A DNA stretch of 64,000 nucleotides from Sophora flavescens (lineage: Eukaryota > Streptophyta > Magnoliopsida > Fabales > Fabaceae), in assembly GCA_030762895.1 (NCBI GenBank), contig JAUPTC010000087.1:47222-111221 (forward strand). The letters run 5' to 3'. A program made the translations under genes and the position numbers. Shown here piece after piece: positions 15,601-29,900 of the stretch (its first letter is position 1; each line of letters begins with the position of its first letter). Under the pieces are notes generated by a model that saw only the letters and a list, made by a program, of their open reading frames with translations, had not been told where the DNA came from and did no database searches.

Positions 15601-18600
15601 TGACCCAAAACCTAGTTTAGACCCAAAACCCTATTTTTAACCCAAAACCATAATTCAAACCCTAATTTAGACCAAACCCTAATAAATTAAACCATTTTAA
15701 CTCAAAACCTAATCAAACCTAACCCAATTTGACCCAAAACCATTTTTAACTCAAAACCTAATTCAAACCAAAAACTAATTTTGACCCTAAACCTAAATTC
15801 CTAAATTTAACAAACAATTTGACAACCAATTTAGACCCAAAACCATTTTTACTCAAAACCTAATTCAACGAACCTAATTTTGACCCAAAACCTAATTCGG
15901 ACACAAAAAAATTTTGACCCAAAACCCCAATTTTAACCCAAATCCTAATTTTGACCCAAAACCTAACTCGACCAAAACCTAATTTTAACTCAAAACCTAA
16001 TTCAAACCCTAAACCCTAATTTTAAAAGCCTAAATTTAACCCCAAACCCTAATTTTGACCCAAAACCCTAATTTAACAAAATGCTAATTCAAACCCTAAC
16101 CCTAATTTTGCCCTAAACCTAATTTTATCCTAAACCCTAAATTTGACCCAAAACCTAATTCTAACCTAATTTAGACCCAAAACCTAATTCTAACCTATTT
16201 TTGTCCCAAAACCTTTTTTAACTCAAACGAAACCTAATTTTGACCCAAACCGAACAACCCAAACCTAATCATCCTAATTTAGACCCAAAACACTAATTGA
16301 ACCTATTTTTGAACCAAAACCCTATTTAAACTCAAAACCCTAATTCAAACCCTAAACCTAATTTTGACCTAAACCTAAATTTGCCAACCCTAATTTAACC
16401 TAATTTACCAAACCTTTTTTAACTCAAACCTATTTCAAACCCTAAACCATAATTTTGACCCAAAACCAATTTTGACCCAAAACCTAGTTTAGACCCAAAA
16501 CCCTATTTTTAACCCAAAACCATAATTCAAACCTAATTTAGACCCAAAACCTAATTCTACGTATTTTGTCCCAAAACCATTTTTTAACTCAAAACCTAAT
16601 TCAACCTAATCCCAAAACCTATTTTTAACTCAAAACCTAATTCAAACCCAAAACCTAAATTTTGACCCTAAACCTAAATTTAACCAGAACCTAAATTTAA
16701 CTCTAATTTTGACCATACCTAATTTGGACCCAAAACCTATTTTTACTCAAAACCCTAATTCAAACCCTGAACCTAATTTTGACCAAAACTCTAATTCGGA
16801 CACAACCAATTTGACCCAAAACCCCAATTTTAACCCAAATCCTAATTTTGACCCAAAACCTAACTCGACCCAAAACCTAATTTTGACTCAAACCCTAACT
16901 CAAACCTAAACCTAATTTTAACCCAACCCTAAATTTAACCCGAACCTAATTTTGACCCAAAACCCTAATTTAACAAAAATGCTAATTCAAACCCTAAACC
17001 CTAATTTTCCCCTAAACCTATTTTGATCCTAAACCTAAATTTGTCCCAAAACCTAATTCTAACCTAATTGACCAAAACCTAATTCTAACTCTATTTTTGT
17101 CCCAAACCCTTTTTTAACTCAAACCTAATTTACCCAAACCCAATTTGAACCAAAACCCAATTTGACAACCTAATCTACCTATAACCCAAACACTAATTAG
17201 AACCCTATTTTTGAACCAAAACCCTATTTTAAACTCAAAACCTAATTCAAACCCTAAACCCTAATTTTGACCCTAAACCTAAATTTGACCAGGAACCCTA
17301 ATTTTAACCTAATTTTGACCCAACCCCTATTTTTAACTCAAACCTCTATTTCAAACCCTAAACCATAATTTTGACCCACATTTTGACCCAAAACCTAGTT
17401 TAGACCCAAACCCTATTTTAACCCAAAACCATAATTCAAACCCTAATTTAGACCCAAAACCCTAATTCTACAGTATTTTTGTCCCAAAACCATTTTTAAC
17501 TCAAAACCTAATTCAAACCCTAAACCCAAATTTGGACCCAAAACCCTATTTTTAACTCAAAACCTAATTCAAACCCAAAAACCTAAATTTTGACCTAAAC
17601 CTAAATTTAACCAGAACCTAAATTTAACCCCAACCGAATTTTGACCGATACCTAATTTAGACCCAAAACCCTATTTTTACTCAAAACCCTAATTCAACCA
17701 AGAACCTAATTTTGACCCAAAACTCTAATTCGGACACAAAAAGAAATTTTGACCCAAACCCCAATTTTAACCCAAATCCTAATTTTGACCCAAACCTAAC
17801 TCACCCAAAACCTAATTTTAAACTCAAAACCTAATTCAAACCCTAAACCTAATTTTAACCCAAAGCCCTAAATTTAACCCGAACCCTAATTTTGACCCAA
17901 ACCCTAATTTAACACAAAATGCTAATTCAAACCCTAAACCCTAATTTTGCCCTAAACCCTAATTTTGATCCTAAACCTAAATTTGTCCCAAAACCTAATT
18001 CTAACCTAATTTAGACCCCAAACCCTAATTCTAACTCTATTTTTGTCCCAAACCCTTTTTTAACTCAAAACCCAAACCTTAATTTTGACCAAACCCATTT
18101 ACCTTGACAAACCTAATCCTACCTAATTTGACCCAAAACACTAATTGAACCTATTTTTGAACCAAAACCCTATTTTAAACTCAAAACCCTAATTCAAACC
18201 CTAAACCTAATTTTACCCAACCCTAAATTTGACCAGAACCTAATTTTAACCCTAATTTTGACCAACCCTATTTTTAACTCAAACGCTATTTCAAACCTAA
18301 ACCATAATTTTGCCAAAAATTTTGACCCAAAACCCTAGTTTAGACCCAAAACCTATTTTTAACCCAAAACCATAATTCAAACCTAATTTAGACCAAACCT
18401 AATTCCAGTATTTTTGTCCCAAAACCATTTTTTAACTCAAAACCTAATTCAAACCCTAAACCCAAATTTGGACCAAACCCTATTTTAACTCAAAACCTAA
18501 TTCAAACCCAAAAACCTAAATTTTGACCCTAAACCTAAATTTAACCGAACCTAAATTTAACTAATTTTGACCCATTCCCTAATTTAGACCAAAACCCTAT

Positions 18601-21600
18601 TTTTACTCAAAACCCTAATTCAAACCAGAACCTAATTTTGACCCAAAACTCTAATTCGGACACAAAACCGGAATTTTGACACAAAACCCAAATTTTAACA
18701 CAAATCCCTAATTTTGACCCAACACCCTTTCTCTGACTCAAAACCCTAATTTTGATTCAAAACCCTAATTCAAACCCTAAACCCTAATTTTAACCCAAAG
18801 CCCTAAATTTAACCAAGAACCTAATTTTGACCCAAAACCCTAATTTAACAAAAATGCTAATTCAAACCCTAAACCCTAATTTTCCCTAAACCTAATTTTG
18901 ATCCTAAACCCTAAATTTGTCCCAAAACCTAATTCTAACCTAATTTAGACCAAAACCTAATTCTAACTCTATTTTTGTCCCAAACCCTTTTTTAACTCAA
19001 AACCAAAACCTTAATTAAACCAAATTTGGAACCAAAACCCAATTTTGACCCAAAACCCTAATCCTAAACCTAATTTAGACCCAAAACACTAATTCGAACC
19101 CTATTTTTGAACCAAAACCCTATTTTAAACACAAAACCCTAATTAAAACCCTAAACCCTAATTTTGACCCAAAACCCTAAATTTGACCAGAACCTAATTT
19201 TAACCCTAATTTTGACCCAAACCCCTATTTTTAACTCAAACCTCTATTTCAAACCCTAAACCATAATTTTGACCCAAAACCCAATTTTGACCCAAAACCT
19301 AGTTTAGACCCAAAACCCTATTTTTAACCCAAAACCATAATTCAAACCTAATTTAGACCAAAAACCCTAATTCTAGCCAGTATTTTTGTCCCAAAACCAT
19401 TTTTAACTCAAACCCTAATTCAAACCTAAACCCAAATTTGGACCCAAAACCCTATTTTTAACTCAAAACCCTAATTCAAACCCAAAAACCTAAATTTTGA
19501 CCCTAAACCTAAATTTAACCCCAGACCTAAATTTAACCCAAATCCGAATTTTTGACCCGATCCCTAATTTAGACCCAAAACCCTATTTTTACTCAAAACC
19601 CTAATTCAAACGAACCCTAATTTTGACCCAAAACTCTAATTCGGACACAAAAGGCGAATTTTGACCCAAAACCCCAATTTTAACCCAAATCCTAATTTTG
19701 ACCCAAAAACCTATCTCGACCCAAAACCTAATTTTAAACTCAAAACCTAATTCAAACCCTAAACCCTAATTTTAACCAAAGCCCTAAATTTAACGAGAAC
19801 CTAATTTTGACCCAAAACCTAATTTAACACAAAATGCTAATTCAAACCCTAAACCCTAATTTTGCCCTAAACCTAATTTTGATCCTAAACCTAAATTTGC
19901 CCAAAACCTAATTCTAACCCTAATTTAGACCCAAAACCTAATTCTAACTCTATTTTTGTCACAAAACCCTTTTTTTAACTCAAATCCAAAACCTTAATTT
20001 TTGACCAAAACCCAAATTTGGACAAAACCCATAAAAACCCTAATCCTATCCTAATTTGGACCCAAAACACTAATTCGAACCTATTTTTGAACCAAAACCC
20101 TATTTTAAACTCAAAACCTAATTCAAACCCTAAACCTAATTTTGACCCTAAACCCTAAATTTGACCAGGAACCTAATTTTAACCCTAATTTTGACCCAAA
20201 CCCCTATTTTTTAACTCAAACCTCTATTTCAAACCCTAAACCATAATTTTGACCCAAAACCCAATTTTGACCCAAAACCTAGTTTAGACCCAAAACCCTA
20301 TTTTTAACCCAAAACCATAATTCAAACCCTAATTTAGACCCAAAACCCTAATTCTAACCTAGTATTTTTGTCCCAAAACCATTTTTAACTCAAAACCTAA
20401 TTCAAACCCTAAACCCAAATTTGGACCCAAAACCTATTTTTAACTCAAAACCTAATTCAAACCCAAAAACCTAAATTTTGACCCTAAACCCTAAATTTAA
20501 CCCAAGAACCTAAATTTAACGAACCTAAATTTTGACCCGATCCCTAATTTGGACCCAAAACCCTATTTTTACTCAAAACCCTAATTCAAACCAGAACCCT
20601 AATTTTGACCCAAAACTCTAATTCGGACACAAAAGGCAAATTTTGACCCAAAACCCCAATTTTAACCCAAATCCTAATTTTGACCCAAAAACCTAACTCG
20701 ACCCCAAAACCTAATTTTAACTCAAAACCCTAATTCAAACCCTAAACCCTAATTTTAACCCAAAGCCCTAAATTTAACCCAGAACCTAATTTTGACCCAA
20801 AACCTAATTTAACAAAATGCTAATTCAAACCCTAAACCCTAATTTTCCCCTAAACCTAATTTTGATCCTAAACCCTAAATTTGTCCCAAAACCTAATTCT
20901 AACCCTAATTTAGACCCAAAACCCTAATTCAAACTCTATTTTTGTCCCAAAACCATTTTTTAACTCAAACCAAAACCTTAATTTTGACCCAAAACGCAAA
21001 GGAACCAAACCCAAATTTTGACCCAAAACCTAATCCTAACCCTAATTTAGACCCAAAACACTAATTAAACCTTTTTTTGAACCAAAACCTATTTTAAACT
21101 CAAAACCCTAATTCAAACCCTAAACACCTAATTTTGACCCTAAACCCTAAATTTGACCGAACCCTAATTTTAACCTAATTTTGACCCAAACCCCTATTTT
21201 TAACTCAAACCTCTATTTCAAACCCTAAACCATAATTTTGACCCCAAACCCAATTTTGACCCAAAACCTAGTTTAGACCCAAAACCCTATTTTAACCCAA
21301 AACCATAATTCAAACCTAATTTAGACCCAAAACCTAATTCTAACCTATTTTTTGTCCCAAAACCATTTTTAACTCAAAACCTAATTCAAACCCTAAACCC
21401 AAATTTGGACCCAAAACCCTATTTTTAACTCAAAACCCTAATTCAAACCCAAAAACCTAAATTTTGACCCTAAAACCTAAATTTAACCAAAACCTAAATT
21501 TAACCCAAAGAGATTTTATGCCTAATTTAGACCCAAAACCCTATTTTTACTCAAAACCCTAATTCAAGCCTGAACCTAATTTTGACCCAAAACTCTAATT

Positions 21601-23743
21601 CGGACACAAAACCCAAATTTTGACCCAAAACCCCAATTTTAACCCAAATCCCTAATTTTGACCCAAAAACCTAACTCGACCCAAAACCTAATTTTAAACT
21701 CAAAACCCTAATTCAAACCCTAAACCCTAATTTTAACCCAAAGCCTAAATTTAACCCGGAACCTAATTTTGACCCAAAACCTAATTTAACACAAAATGCT
21801 AATTCAAACCCTTAACCCTAATTTTGCCCTAAACCTAATTTTGATCCTAACCCTAAATTTGACCCAAAACCTAATTCTAACCCTAATTTAGACCCAAAAC
21901 CCTAATTCTAACTCTATTTTTGTCCCCAAAGCCCTTTTTTAACTCAAAACCCAAAACCTTAATTTTGACCAAAACCCAAATTTGGACCAACTTTTGACCC
22001 AAACCCTAATCCCCTAACCCTAATTTGGACCCAAAACACTAATTCGAACCCTATTTTTTGAACCAAAACCCTATTTTAAACTCAAAACCTAATTCAAACC
22101 CTAAACCTAATTTTGACCCTAAACCCTAAATTTGACCAGGAACCTAATTTTAACCCTAATTTTGACCCAACCCCTATTTTTAACTCAAACCGCTATTTCA
22201 AACCCTAAACCATAATTTTGACCCAAAACCCGAATTTTGACCCAAAACCCTAGTTTAGACCCAAAACCCTATTTTTAACCCAAAACCATAATTCAAACCT
22301 AATTTAGACCCAAAAACCTAATTCTAGCAGTATTTTTGTCCCAAAACCATTTTTAACTCAAAACCCTAATTCAAACCCTAAACCCAAATTTGGACCCAAA
22401 ACCTATTTTTAACTCAAAACCTAATTCAAACCCAAAAACCTAAATTTTGACCCTAAACCCTAAATTTAACCAGACCCTAAATTTAACCCAAAGCCCAAAT
22501 TTTGACCCATACCCTAATTTAGACCCAAAACCCTATTTTTACTCAAAACCCTAATTCAAACCCAGAACCCTAATTTTGACCCAAAACTCTAATTCGGACC
22601 CAAAACCAAATTTTGACCCAAAACCCCAATTTTAACCCAAATCCCTAATTTTGACCCAAAACCTAACTCGACCCAAAACCTAATTTTGACTCAAAACCTA
22701 ATTCAAACCAACCTAATTTTAACCCAAAGCCCTAAATTTAACCAAACCCTAATTTTGACCAAACCCTAATTTAACAAAAATGCTAATTCAAACCCTAAAC
22801 CCTAATTTTCCCCTAAACCTAATTTTGATCCTAAACCTAAATTTGTCCCAAAACCTAATTCTAACCCTAATTTAGACAAACCCTAATTCTAACTCTATTT
22901 TTATCCCCAAAACCCTTTTTTTTAACTCAAAATCCAAAGCCAAAGCCCAAATTTGGAACAAAACCCAAATTTTGACCCAAAACCCAATCCTACCTAATTT
23001 AGACCAAACACTAATTCGAACCCTATTTTTGAACCAAACCCTATTTTAAACTCAAAACCCTAATTCAAACCCTAAACCCTAATTTTGACCTAAACCCTAA
23101 ATTTGACCCGGAACCTAATTTTAACCTAATTTTGACCCAAACGCCTATTTTTAACTCAAACCTCTTTTCAAACCCTAAACCATAATTTTGACCCCAAACC
23201 CAATTTTGACCCAAAACCCTAGTTTAGACCCAAAAACCCTATTTTTAACCCAAAACCATAATTCAAACCTAATTTAGACCAAAAACCCTAATCTAACCGT
23301 ATTTTTGTCCCAAAACCATTTTTAACTCAAAACCTAATTCAAACCCTAAACCCAAATTTGGACCCAAAACCCTATTTTTAACTCAAAACCCTAATTCAAA
23401 CCCAAAAACCTAAATTTTGACCTAAACCCTAAATTTAACCGGAACCTAAATTTAACCCGAATCCAAATTTTGACCGATAACCTAATTTAGACCCAAAACC
23501 CTATTTTTACTCAAAAACTAATTCAAACCCTGAACCTAATTTTGACCCAAAACTCTAATTCGGACACAAAACCCAATTTTGACCCAAAACCCAATTTTAA
23601 CCCAAATCCTAATTTTGACCCAAAACCTCACCACCACCCAAAACCTAATTTTAAACTCAAAACCTAATTCAAACCTAAACCTAATTTTAACCCAAAGCCC
23701 TAATTTTAACCAACCACCTAATTTTTGACCCAAGGCCACCAAA
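9663..23743 (+). repeat. Left array block with irregular unit order
   Basis: Landmarks lie at 9,663, 10,553, 11,461, 12,389, 13,335, 14,273, 15,199, 16,082, 16,980, 17,920, 18,855, 19,835, 20,818, 21,798 and 22,781, giving fifteen units. Lengths run from 883 to 946 bp up to 19,835 and about 960-983 bp after it. The GACCC variant appears only in the units starting at 13,335, 16,082 and 21,798, so there is no simple two- or three-unit rhythm. A local variant with GACACAAAACCC and a CCCTTTCTCTGACTC monomer occurs at about 18,670-18,760. The AAATGTAACC variant of the right-hand block is absent. No gene or inserted element is seen. Confidence 0.75.
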
Positions 23744-24650
23744 TGCTAATCGGATTAACCCTAATTTTTGACCAAACCTAATTTTGATCCCAAACCTAAA
23801 TATGGCCCAAAACCTAATTTTAACCTAATTTAGACCAAACCCTAACAACTCTATTTTTGTCCCAAACCCTTTTTAATTCAAACAAAAAACCTTAATTTTG
23901 ACCAAAAACCCAAATTTTGACCAAACCCATTGCAAACCCAATCCCTAGGCCTAATTTTGACCCAGAACACTAATCGAACCCTATTTTTGAACCAAAAGCC
24001 TATTTTAAACTCAAACCCTAATTTCAACCCTAAAACCTAATTTTGACCCTAAACCCTAAATTTGACCAAACCCTAATTTTAACCCTAATTTTGACCCACA
24101 CCCCTATTTTTAGCTCAAAGCTATTTCAACCCAAACCATAATTTTGACCCAAGACCATATTTTTGACCCAAACCTAGTTTAGACCCAGAGGCCTATTTTT
24201 AAGCCAAAACCATAATTCAAACCCTAATTTAGACCCAAAACCCTAATTCAACCGTATTTTTGTCCCCAAACCATTTTTAACTCAAAACCTAATTCAAACC
24301 AAAACCAAATTTAGACCCAAAAGCCTATTTTTAACTCAAAACCTAATTCAAACCTAAAAAACCTAAATTTTGACCATAAACCTAATTTGTGAACCCAAAA
24401 CCTAATTTAAGTCCAAATTTAGGCCAAATCACTAATTTAGACCAAACCCTATTTCTACTCAAAACCCTAATTCACCAACGAACCCTTAAACTCAAACCTA
24501 TTTATGACTCAAAAGCGTATTTTGAACTCAAAACCCTAAATTTTGACCAGATCCATAATTTTGACCAAAAACCTAACTCACACCCAATCCCTAATTTTAA
24601 ACTCAAAACCCTAATTCAAACCAATACCTAATTTTAGCCCAAGGCCTAAT
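23744..24650 (+). repeat. Transition from ordered array to degenerate array
   Basis: The landmark survives as AATGCTAATCGG at about 23,742, and the following unit can still be followed monomer by monomer to about 24,340. After that the order fails: the next expected landmark near 24,700 is reduced to a weak match and is not clearly present. G-containing variants such as CCAAGGCC and AAAAGCC begin here. No sharp junction or target-site duplication was found, so the change looks gradual. Confidence 0.65.
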
Positions 24651-26359
24651 TTTAATTAATCCACAATTTAGACCCAAAACCTATTTTTAACGCAAAATAC
24701 AATTCAAATATCAAGCCTAGTTTTTCCCTAAACCACTGTTTTATTCTGAGCCTAAATTTAACAAGACCTAAATTGTTGGAACCATAATTTTATTAAGCCC
24801 TAATTTTGACCCAAGGCCTAATTCTAACCCTGATTTGGACCCAAAACCCTTTTAATTCTACCTAATTAGGCCAAAACCCTAATTAAAATCTAAATACTAA
24901 TTTTGATCCTAAACACTTCGTTTATTGAAAACCCTAGTTCTAACCTAATTTAGACCCCAACAACCACGACCGAACCTAATTTTAACACAAAGCCCTAATT
25001 TGGACCCAAAACCTATTTTTACTCGAAACCTAGTTTTCAGACCTGTTAATTTTGACCCAAAACCCTAATTTGGACCCAATTTGAAATTTTAACCCAAAAC
25101 CCTAATTTTTATTAGTCTAATTTAGACCCAAAACCTTAATTTTGACCTGACCCTAATTCAAACCTAAACCCTAAACCCTAACCCTTTTCGAACCTATTTT
25201 TGTTTAAAACCTATGTTAAACTTGAAACCCTAATTCAAACCCTAAACCCTATAATTTGACCAGAACCTAATTTTGACCCAAGCCTAATTAGAATGAATCC
25301 TAATTTAGTTAAAACCCTATTTTAACGCAAAACCCTAATTCAAACCCTCGAACCTAATTTAACCCCATGTTTTTTGTCCAGAAAACCACACAAATTTAAC
25401 ACAACCTAAATTTGACCAGACCATAATTTTAAACCCCAAGCCCTAATTTTTGACCCGAAACCTAATTCTAACCTAATTTAGACCCCAAAATACTATTTTT
25501 ACTCAAAACCCTTATTCAAACCCAGAACCTAATTTTTGATCCAAGAAGTCTAGTTTGGACCTAAAGCAAGTGCTGACCCAAAACCCCCAATTTATGATCA
25601 TTTGATCCAAACCTAATTATGACCCAAAACCCTGTTGTAACCCGATTTTAGACTCAAAAACCTAATATAACACTATTTTGTGACCCCTATTTTTAAATTC
25701 AAGCATCAATTCAAACCCTAAACCCTGTTTTTGACCCAGGCCTTTAAACTAACCTAATTCGAACCGTATTATGCAAATTTGACCTAGAACCCTAATTTTT
25801 GACCCAGAAACCTAATTTTAACGAATCCCTAACCATATTTTAGCTCAAAACCCTAATTCAAACCCTAAACCTAATTTTGATTCAAGCCTAATTTTATTGA
25901 AAATCCTGAATTGGAACCAAAACCTAATTTGGACCAGACCTATTTTTAACGCCAAGGCCTAATTCAGGCCCTCAAGGAGCTTAATTCTAATACATTTTTG
26001 TCCACAAAACACTAATTCTGGACTTTGTTTGTCCCAAAACCCTTTTTAACTCAAAGAGCCCGGAAACTTAATCTTGACCCCAGATCCACACAATTCTAGC
26101 CTATTTTTGTTTTAAAACCTATTTTTTTAACTCAACCCTAATTCAAACACTAAACCCTAATTTTGACCCAAAATCTAATTTGGACCAACCAACCGAAATT
26201 TTGACCCAAAGCCCCTAATTTACCCATATATGCAATTGAGGCCCAGAACCCCTAATTGTGACCCAAAACCCTAATTTTGACCCTAAACCCCTAATTTTGG
26301 AAGTCCTAAACCTAAATTTGACCCAAAACCTAATTCTTACCTAATTTAGACCCAAGGCC
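24651..26359 (+). repeat. Degenerate satellite, first part
   Basis: Monomers remain recognisable one at a time (CCCTAATTTTGACCC and similar), but the canonical order is lost and monomer spacing varies. A short telomere-like run of CCTAAACCCTAAACCCTAACCC lies at about 25,163-25,185; it is under four copies and is not a telomere. The segment at about 26,000-26,340 closely parallels 32,440-32,760. No gene is visible. Confidence 0.6.
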
Positions 26360-26830
26360 ACAATTCTAACCCTGATACGTGGAAAACCAGTTTTTAGTTA
26401 AGGCCGAGCCTTAATTTTGTTTGAGAAACTGATTTCAATCCTGGTTTGGATAGTATAATTCTAACCGCGCATGTGCTTAAAGGCCTATTTTTAACTCAAT
26501 GCCTAAATTCAGCCCAAAGGCCTAGATTTTATTTTATTTTTGGATTTTGATGAGGACCATGATTTTGATACAGAAATACTGATTTTGGGCCTGTCCCTAA
26601 TGCTAACCCAGTAGTTTGGTTGTGAGCCCTGTTGCAGTTGAGCCTGATTCAGACCCTGGTTTTGGTTGGACCCCAAGGCCTAGTTTGGATTTGGGCAGTT
26701 TGGACACAAGGCCACAATTGTATTGACCCTGGTTGCGATTGAGAGTCACGGTGCGGATCAAGGCCTGTTTTTGGCGGAGGCCCTAAACCCTAATTTTGGT
26801 CTCCTAAACCCAAGATTTGACACAAAACCT
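26360..26830 (+). repeat. G-rich diverged patch inside the satellite
   Basis: This is the most diverged part of the window. The + strand, which elsewhere has little G, carries many G and GT/GG steps, for example GGTTTTGGTTGGACCCC and CCTAGTTTGGATTTGGGC. Skeletons of the monomer (ACCCTGG, TTTTGAT, AGGCC for AAACC) still recur at short intervals, so it appears to be altered satellite rather than an insertion. Both sides return to recognisable monomers. I found no open reading frame or known element. Confidence 0.5.
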
Positions 26831-26979
26831 TTTTGACCCAGACCACAATTTTAACCCCAAAGCCTAATTTTGACCCTAAAACCCAAATTTAGACCCAAAC
26901 CCTATTTTTTCCACTCAAAACCCTATGATTCAAACCCCATTGATTTTATTGGCTTCTAATTTTAACCCCAGTCCTAATT

Positions 26980-26987
26980 CCCCCCCC
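26980..26987 (+). repeat. C8 homopolymer
   Basis: Eight consecutive C residues follow CCTAATT, where the canonical array never has more than four or five. It is one of two long C runs in the degenerate block. Confidence 0.9.
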
Positions 26988-29900
26988 TTCAAAATCATAA
27001 GATTTAGTCCCAAAACCCTAATTCAGAGCCCTAAACCTAACTCGAGACCCTATTTTTGACCCAAAACCCTATATTAAACTCCGAGAGCAATTTGACCCTA
27101 AACCACTAAATTTGACCCCAGGAACCTAATTTTGACCCAAAACCTAATTTTTTAACCCAGTCCCTAATTCTATTGGTATTTTTAACTCACGACCTAATTT
27201 TCAGGCCCTAAACCCTAATTTTTATTTAGAAGCCCTAATTTTGATCGAAACCTAATTCGACCCAAACCTAATTTAGACCCAAAACCCAATTTTTAACATA
27301 AAACCTAATTTGAACCTGAACCTAATTCTCAACATTGTTTTTGTCCCAAAACCCTAATTTCCCCCTACTCTGTTTTTGTCCCAAAACCTTTTTTAACTCA
27401 AAACCGAAACATTAATTTTGACCCCAAACCCAAATTCTAACCTTTCTTTTTGTCCCAAGCCACTATTTTTAACTGAAACCCTAATTAAACACCCAAAACC
27501 TAAATTTTGATACTAAACCTAAATTTAACACCCCGAGACCCTAAATTTGTTATAACCTAATTTTAACCCAAAACCTAATGTTGACCCAAAAACCTAATTC
27601 CTTCAACCTAAATTGGACCCAAAATATATTTTTAGCAAAAACCTAATTCCAAATCCTGGTTTAATTTTTGACCCAAAACTACAATTTGGACCCAAGCAAA
27701 ATTTTTGTTCAAAACCCCAATTTTAACCCAGAATCCTAATTTTTCTCCAAACCATAATTCGACCCAAAACCCTTTCATTGATTAAACCATAATTTTGACA
27801 CAAAAACCTAATTCTGACTTAATTTAGACCCAAAACCTAATATAACTTAGATTTTTGTCCAAACCCTATTTTTAACTAAAAACCTAATTCAAACCCAAAC
27901 AAATTTTGACCACAGACCCCAAATTGTAGACCCTAATTTTTGTCGATACCCGAAACCTAAATTTTTACCTAAACCCTACATTTAACTCAGCCTAAATTTG
28001 ACCACAGAACCACAATTTTAATAAACTTTGTTTTTTTATTAAACACAAATTCGACCCCAAACCTAATTGAACCTAGTTTTGATATGAAGAATCCTATTTT
28101 AAACTCCAAACCCTAAACTAATTTTGACCCCAAAACAACCTTGACCACAAACCCTATTTTTGACCTAAACCTAAATTTGACCCCAGAACCATTCAATTTT
28201 GACCGAAACCTAATTTTAACCCAAATCCCTAATTCCTTATTTTTCAGCCACAAAGCCCAGCACCAATGAAACCTAGTTAGACTTTACCATTACTGATTTT
28301 TGTTGTTCCCTAATTTTGGTACAAAGCCTAGTTTGGATCCAAGGCCCTGTTTTTAGTAGAGCCTAATTCAGGCCTGAAACCACTGATTTTGCTTTCAAGG
28401 CCCTGAATTTTATTTGAAGCCTAGTTTGGACCCAGACCTATTTTAACCCAGAACCTAATTTTCAGGACCCTAAACCAAAACCTAATTCTAATCCAAAACT
28501 CTATTTAGAAATCTATTTTGAAACCAAAAACACTTTTTTAAAATTTGAAAACCTAATTCAAACCCAAACCCTAATTTTGACCTAAACCACTAAATTTAAC
28601 CTAAACCTAATTAAGACCCTATTTTTGACCCAAAACCTATTTTAACACAAAACCCCTTGGACCCACGCACCTAAATAATTTGACCTAGACCCCCTAAGTT
28701 TTGAACGAACATGAATTTTTGACACAAAACCGAGGTTTAGACTCAAAACCTTATTTTTAACCAAACTGTTTGACCAAACTATTCTAACCTTAGTTGAGAC
28801 CCAAACCCTTATTCTAACCCTATTTTTTGACCCAATACCCTAATTAGAATGACCTTAATTCGAACCTAAGCCTAATTTTGATCGGCTTGTAGATTTGACC
28901 AAACCACTAATTCTAACCTAATTTAGACCCCGACCACAGGCCAGGAACCTAATTTTTAACCCAAGCACTAATTTGATTAAACCTATTTTACTCAAACCCT
29001 AATTCAAACCTGACCCCAATTTTGTTAAAAACCTAGAGTTCACATTGAACCACTAATTTTGTGATCCTAATTTTGTTAATGCCACAGTCATTCCCAAAAT
29101 CCTAATTTAGACCCAAAAACTTAATTTTGACACAACCTAATTCAAACCTGAAACCACCAACTCGAACCTATTTTTGACCAGAAAACCCTATTTTTTATAA
29201 AACCACTTATTCAAACCAGAACCTAATTTTGATCCAAAACTCTAATTTGGACCCAAAACCAAAATTTTTGACCCAAAACTAATTTTTAGCTTGATCCCAA
29301 ATTTTTGACCCAAACCTAATTCAGACCAAGACCCTGTTGTTGGGTTGGACCCAGGCCTAATTCCCGTAAGCCTATTTTTGTCCCCAGGAGACCATTTTTG
29401 ACTCAAACCCTAGTTCAGGCCCTAGGCCTAGTTTGTTAAGGCCCTGAATTTTGTTAGTCCTAGTTTGAGACCTGACCCTATTTTTACGCATGAAATCCTA
29501 ATTCAATCCCTAAAAAGACCTAATTCCCCCTAACCACTAATTTTTGTCCCAAAGAAACCCTAATTCTAATACAAACCCTAAATTTTAACACAGGAGACCT
29601 AAATTTGAGTAAGGAACCATAATTTTAACCCAAAGCCTAATTTTTGACCCAAGAGCCTAATTTAGACGAAAACCCAATTTTTTACTCAAAACCTTATTCA
29701 AATCAAGGACCTAATTTTGATCCAAAACTCTAATTTTGGACCCAATAGAATTTTACAAATGAAAACTTAATTTCTTTTAAATCCCCAATTTTTGACTAAA
29801 ACCTAATTCACGATAAACTCCTAATTATAACCCAAATTTAGACCCAAAACCCTAATATAACCCTATTTTTGTCCCAAAACCCACCCAAACCAAATTTTGT

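Noticed and set aside
23536..23742. Minus-strand frame with alternating hydrophobic and basic residues
   Set aside because: The apparent pattern comes from the reverse complement of the monomer and is not conserved in the next units.
25163..25185. True telomere tract (CCTAAACCCTAAACCCTAACCC)
   Set aside because: Fewer than four copies, flanked on both sides by ordinary satellite monomers; similar short runs are simply adjacent 7-mers.
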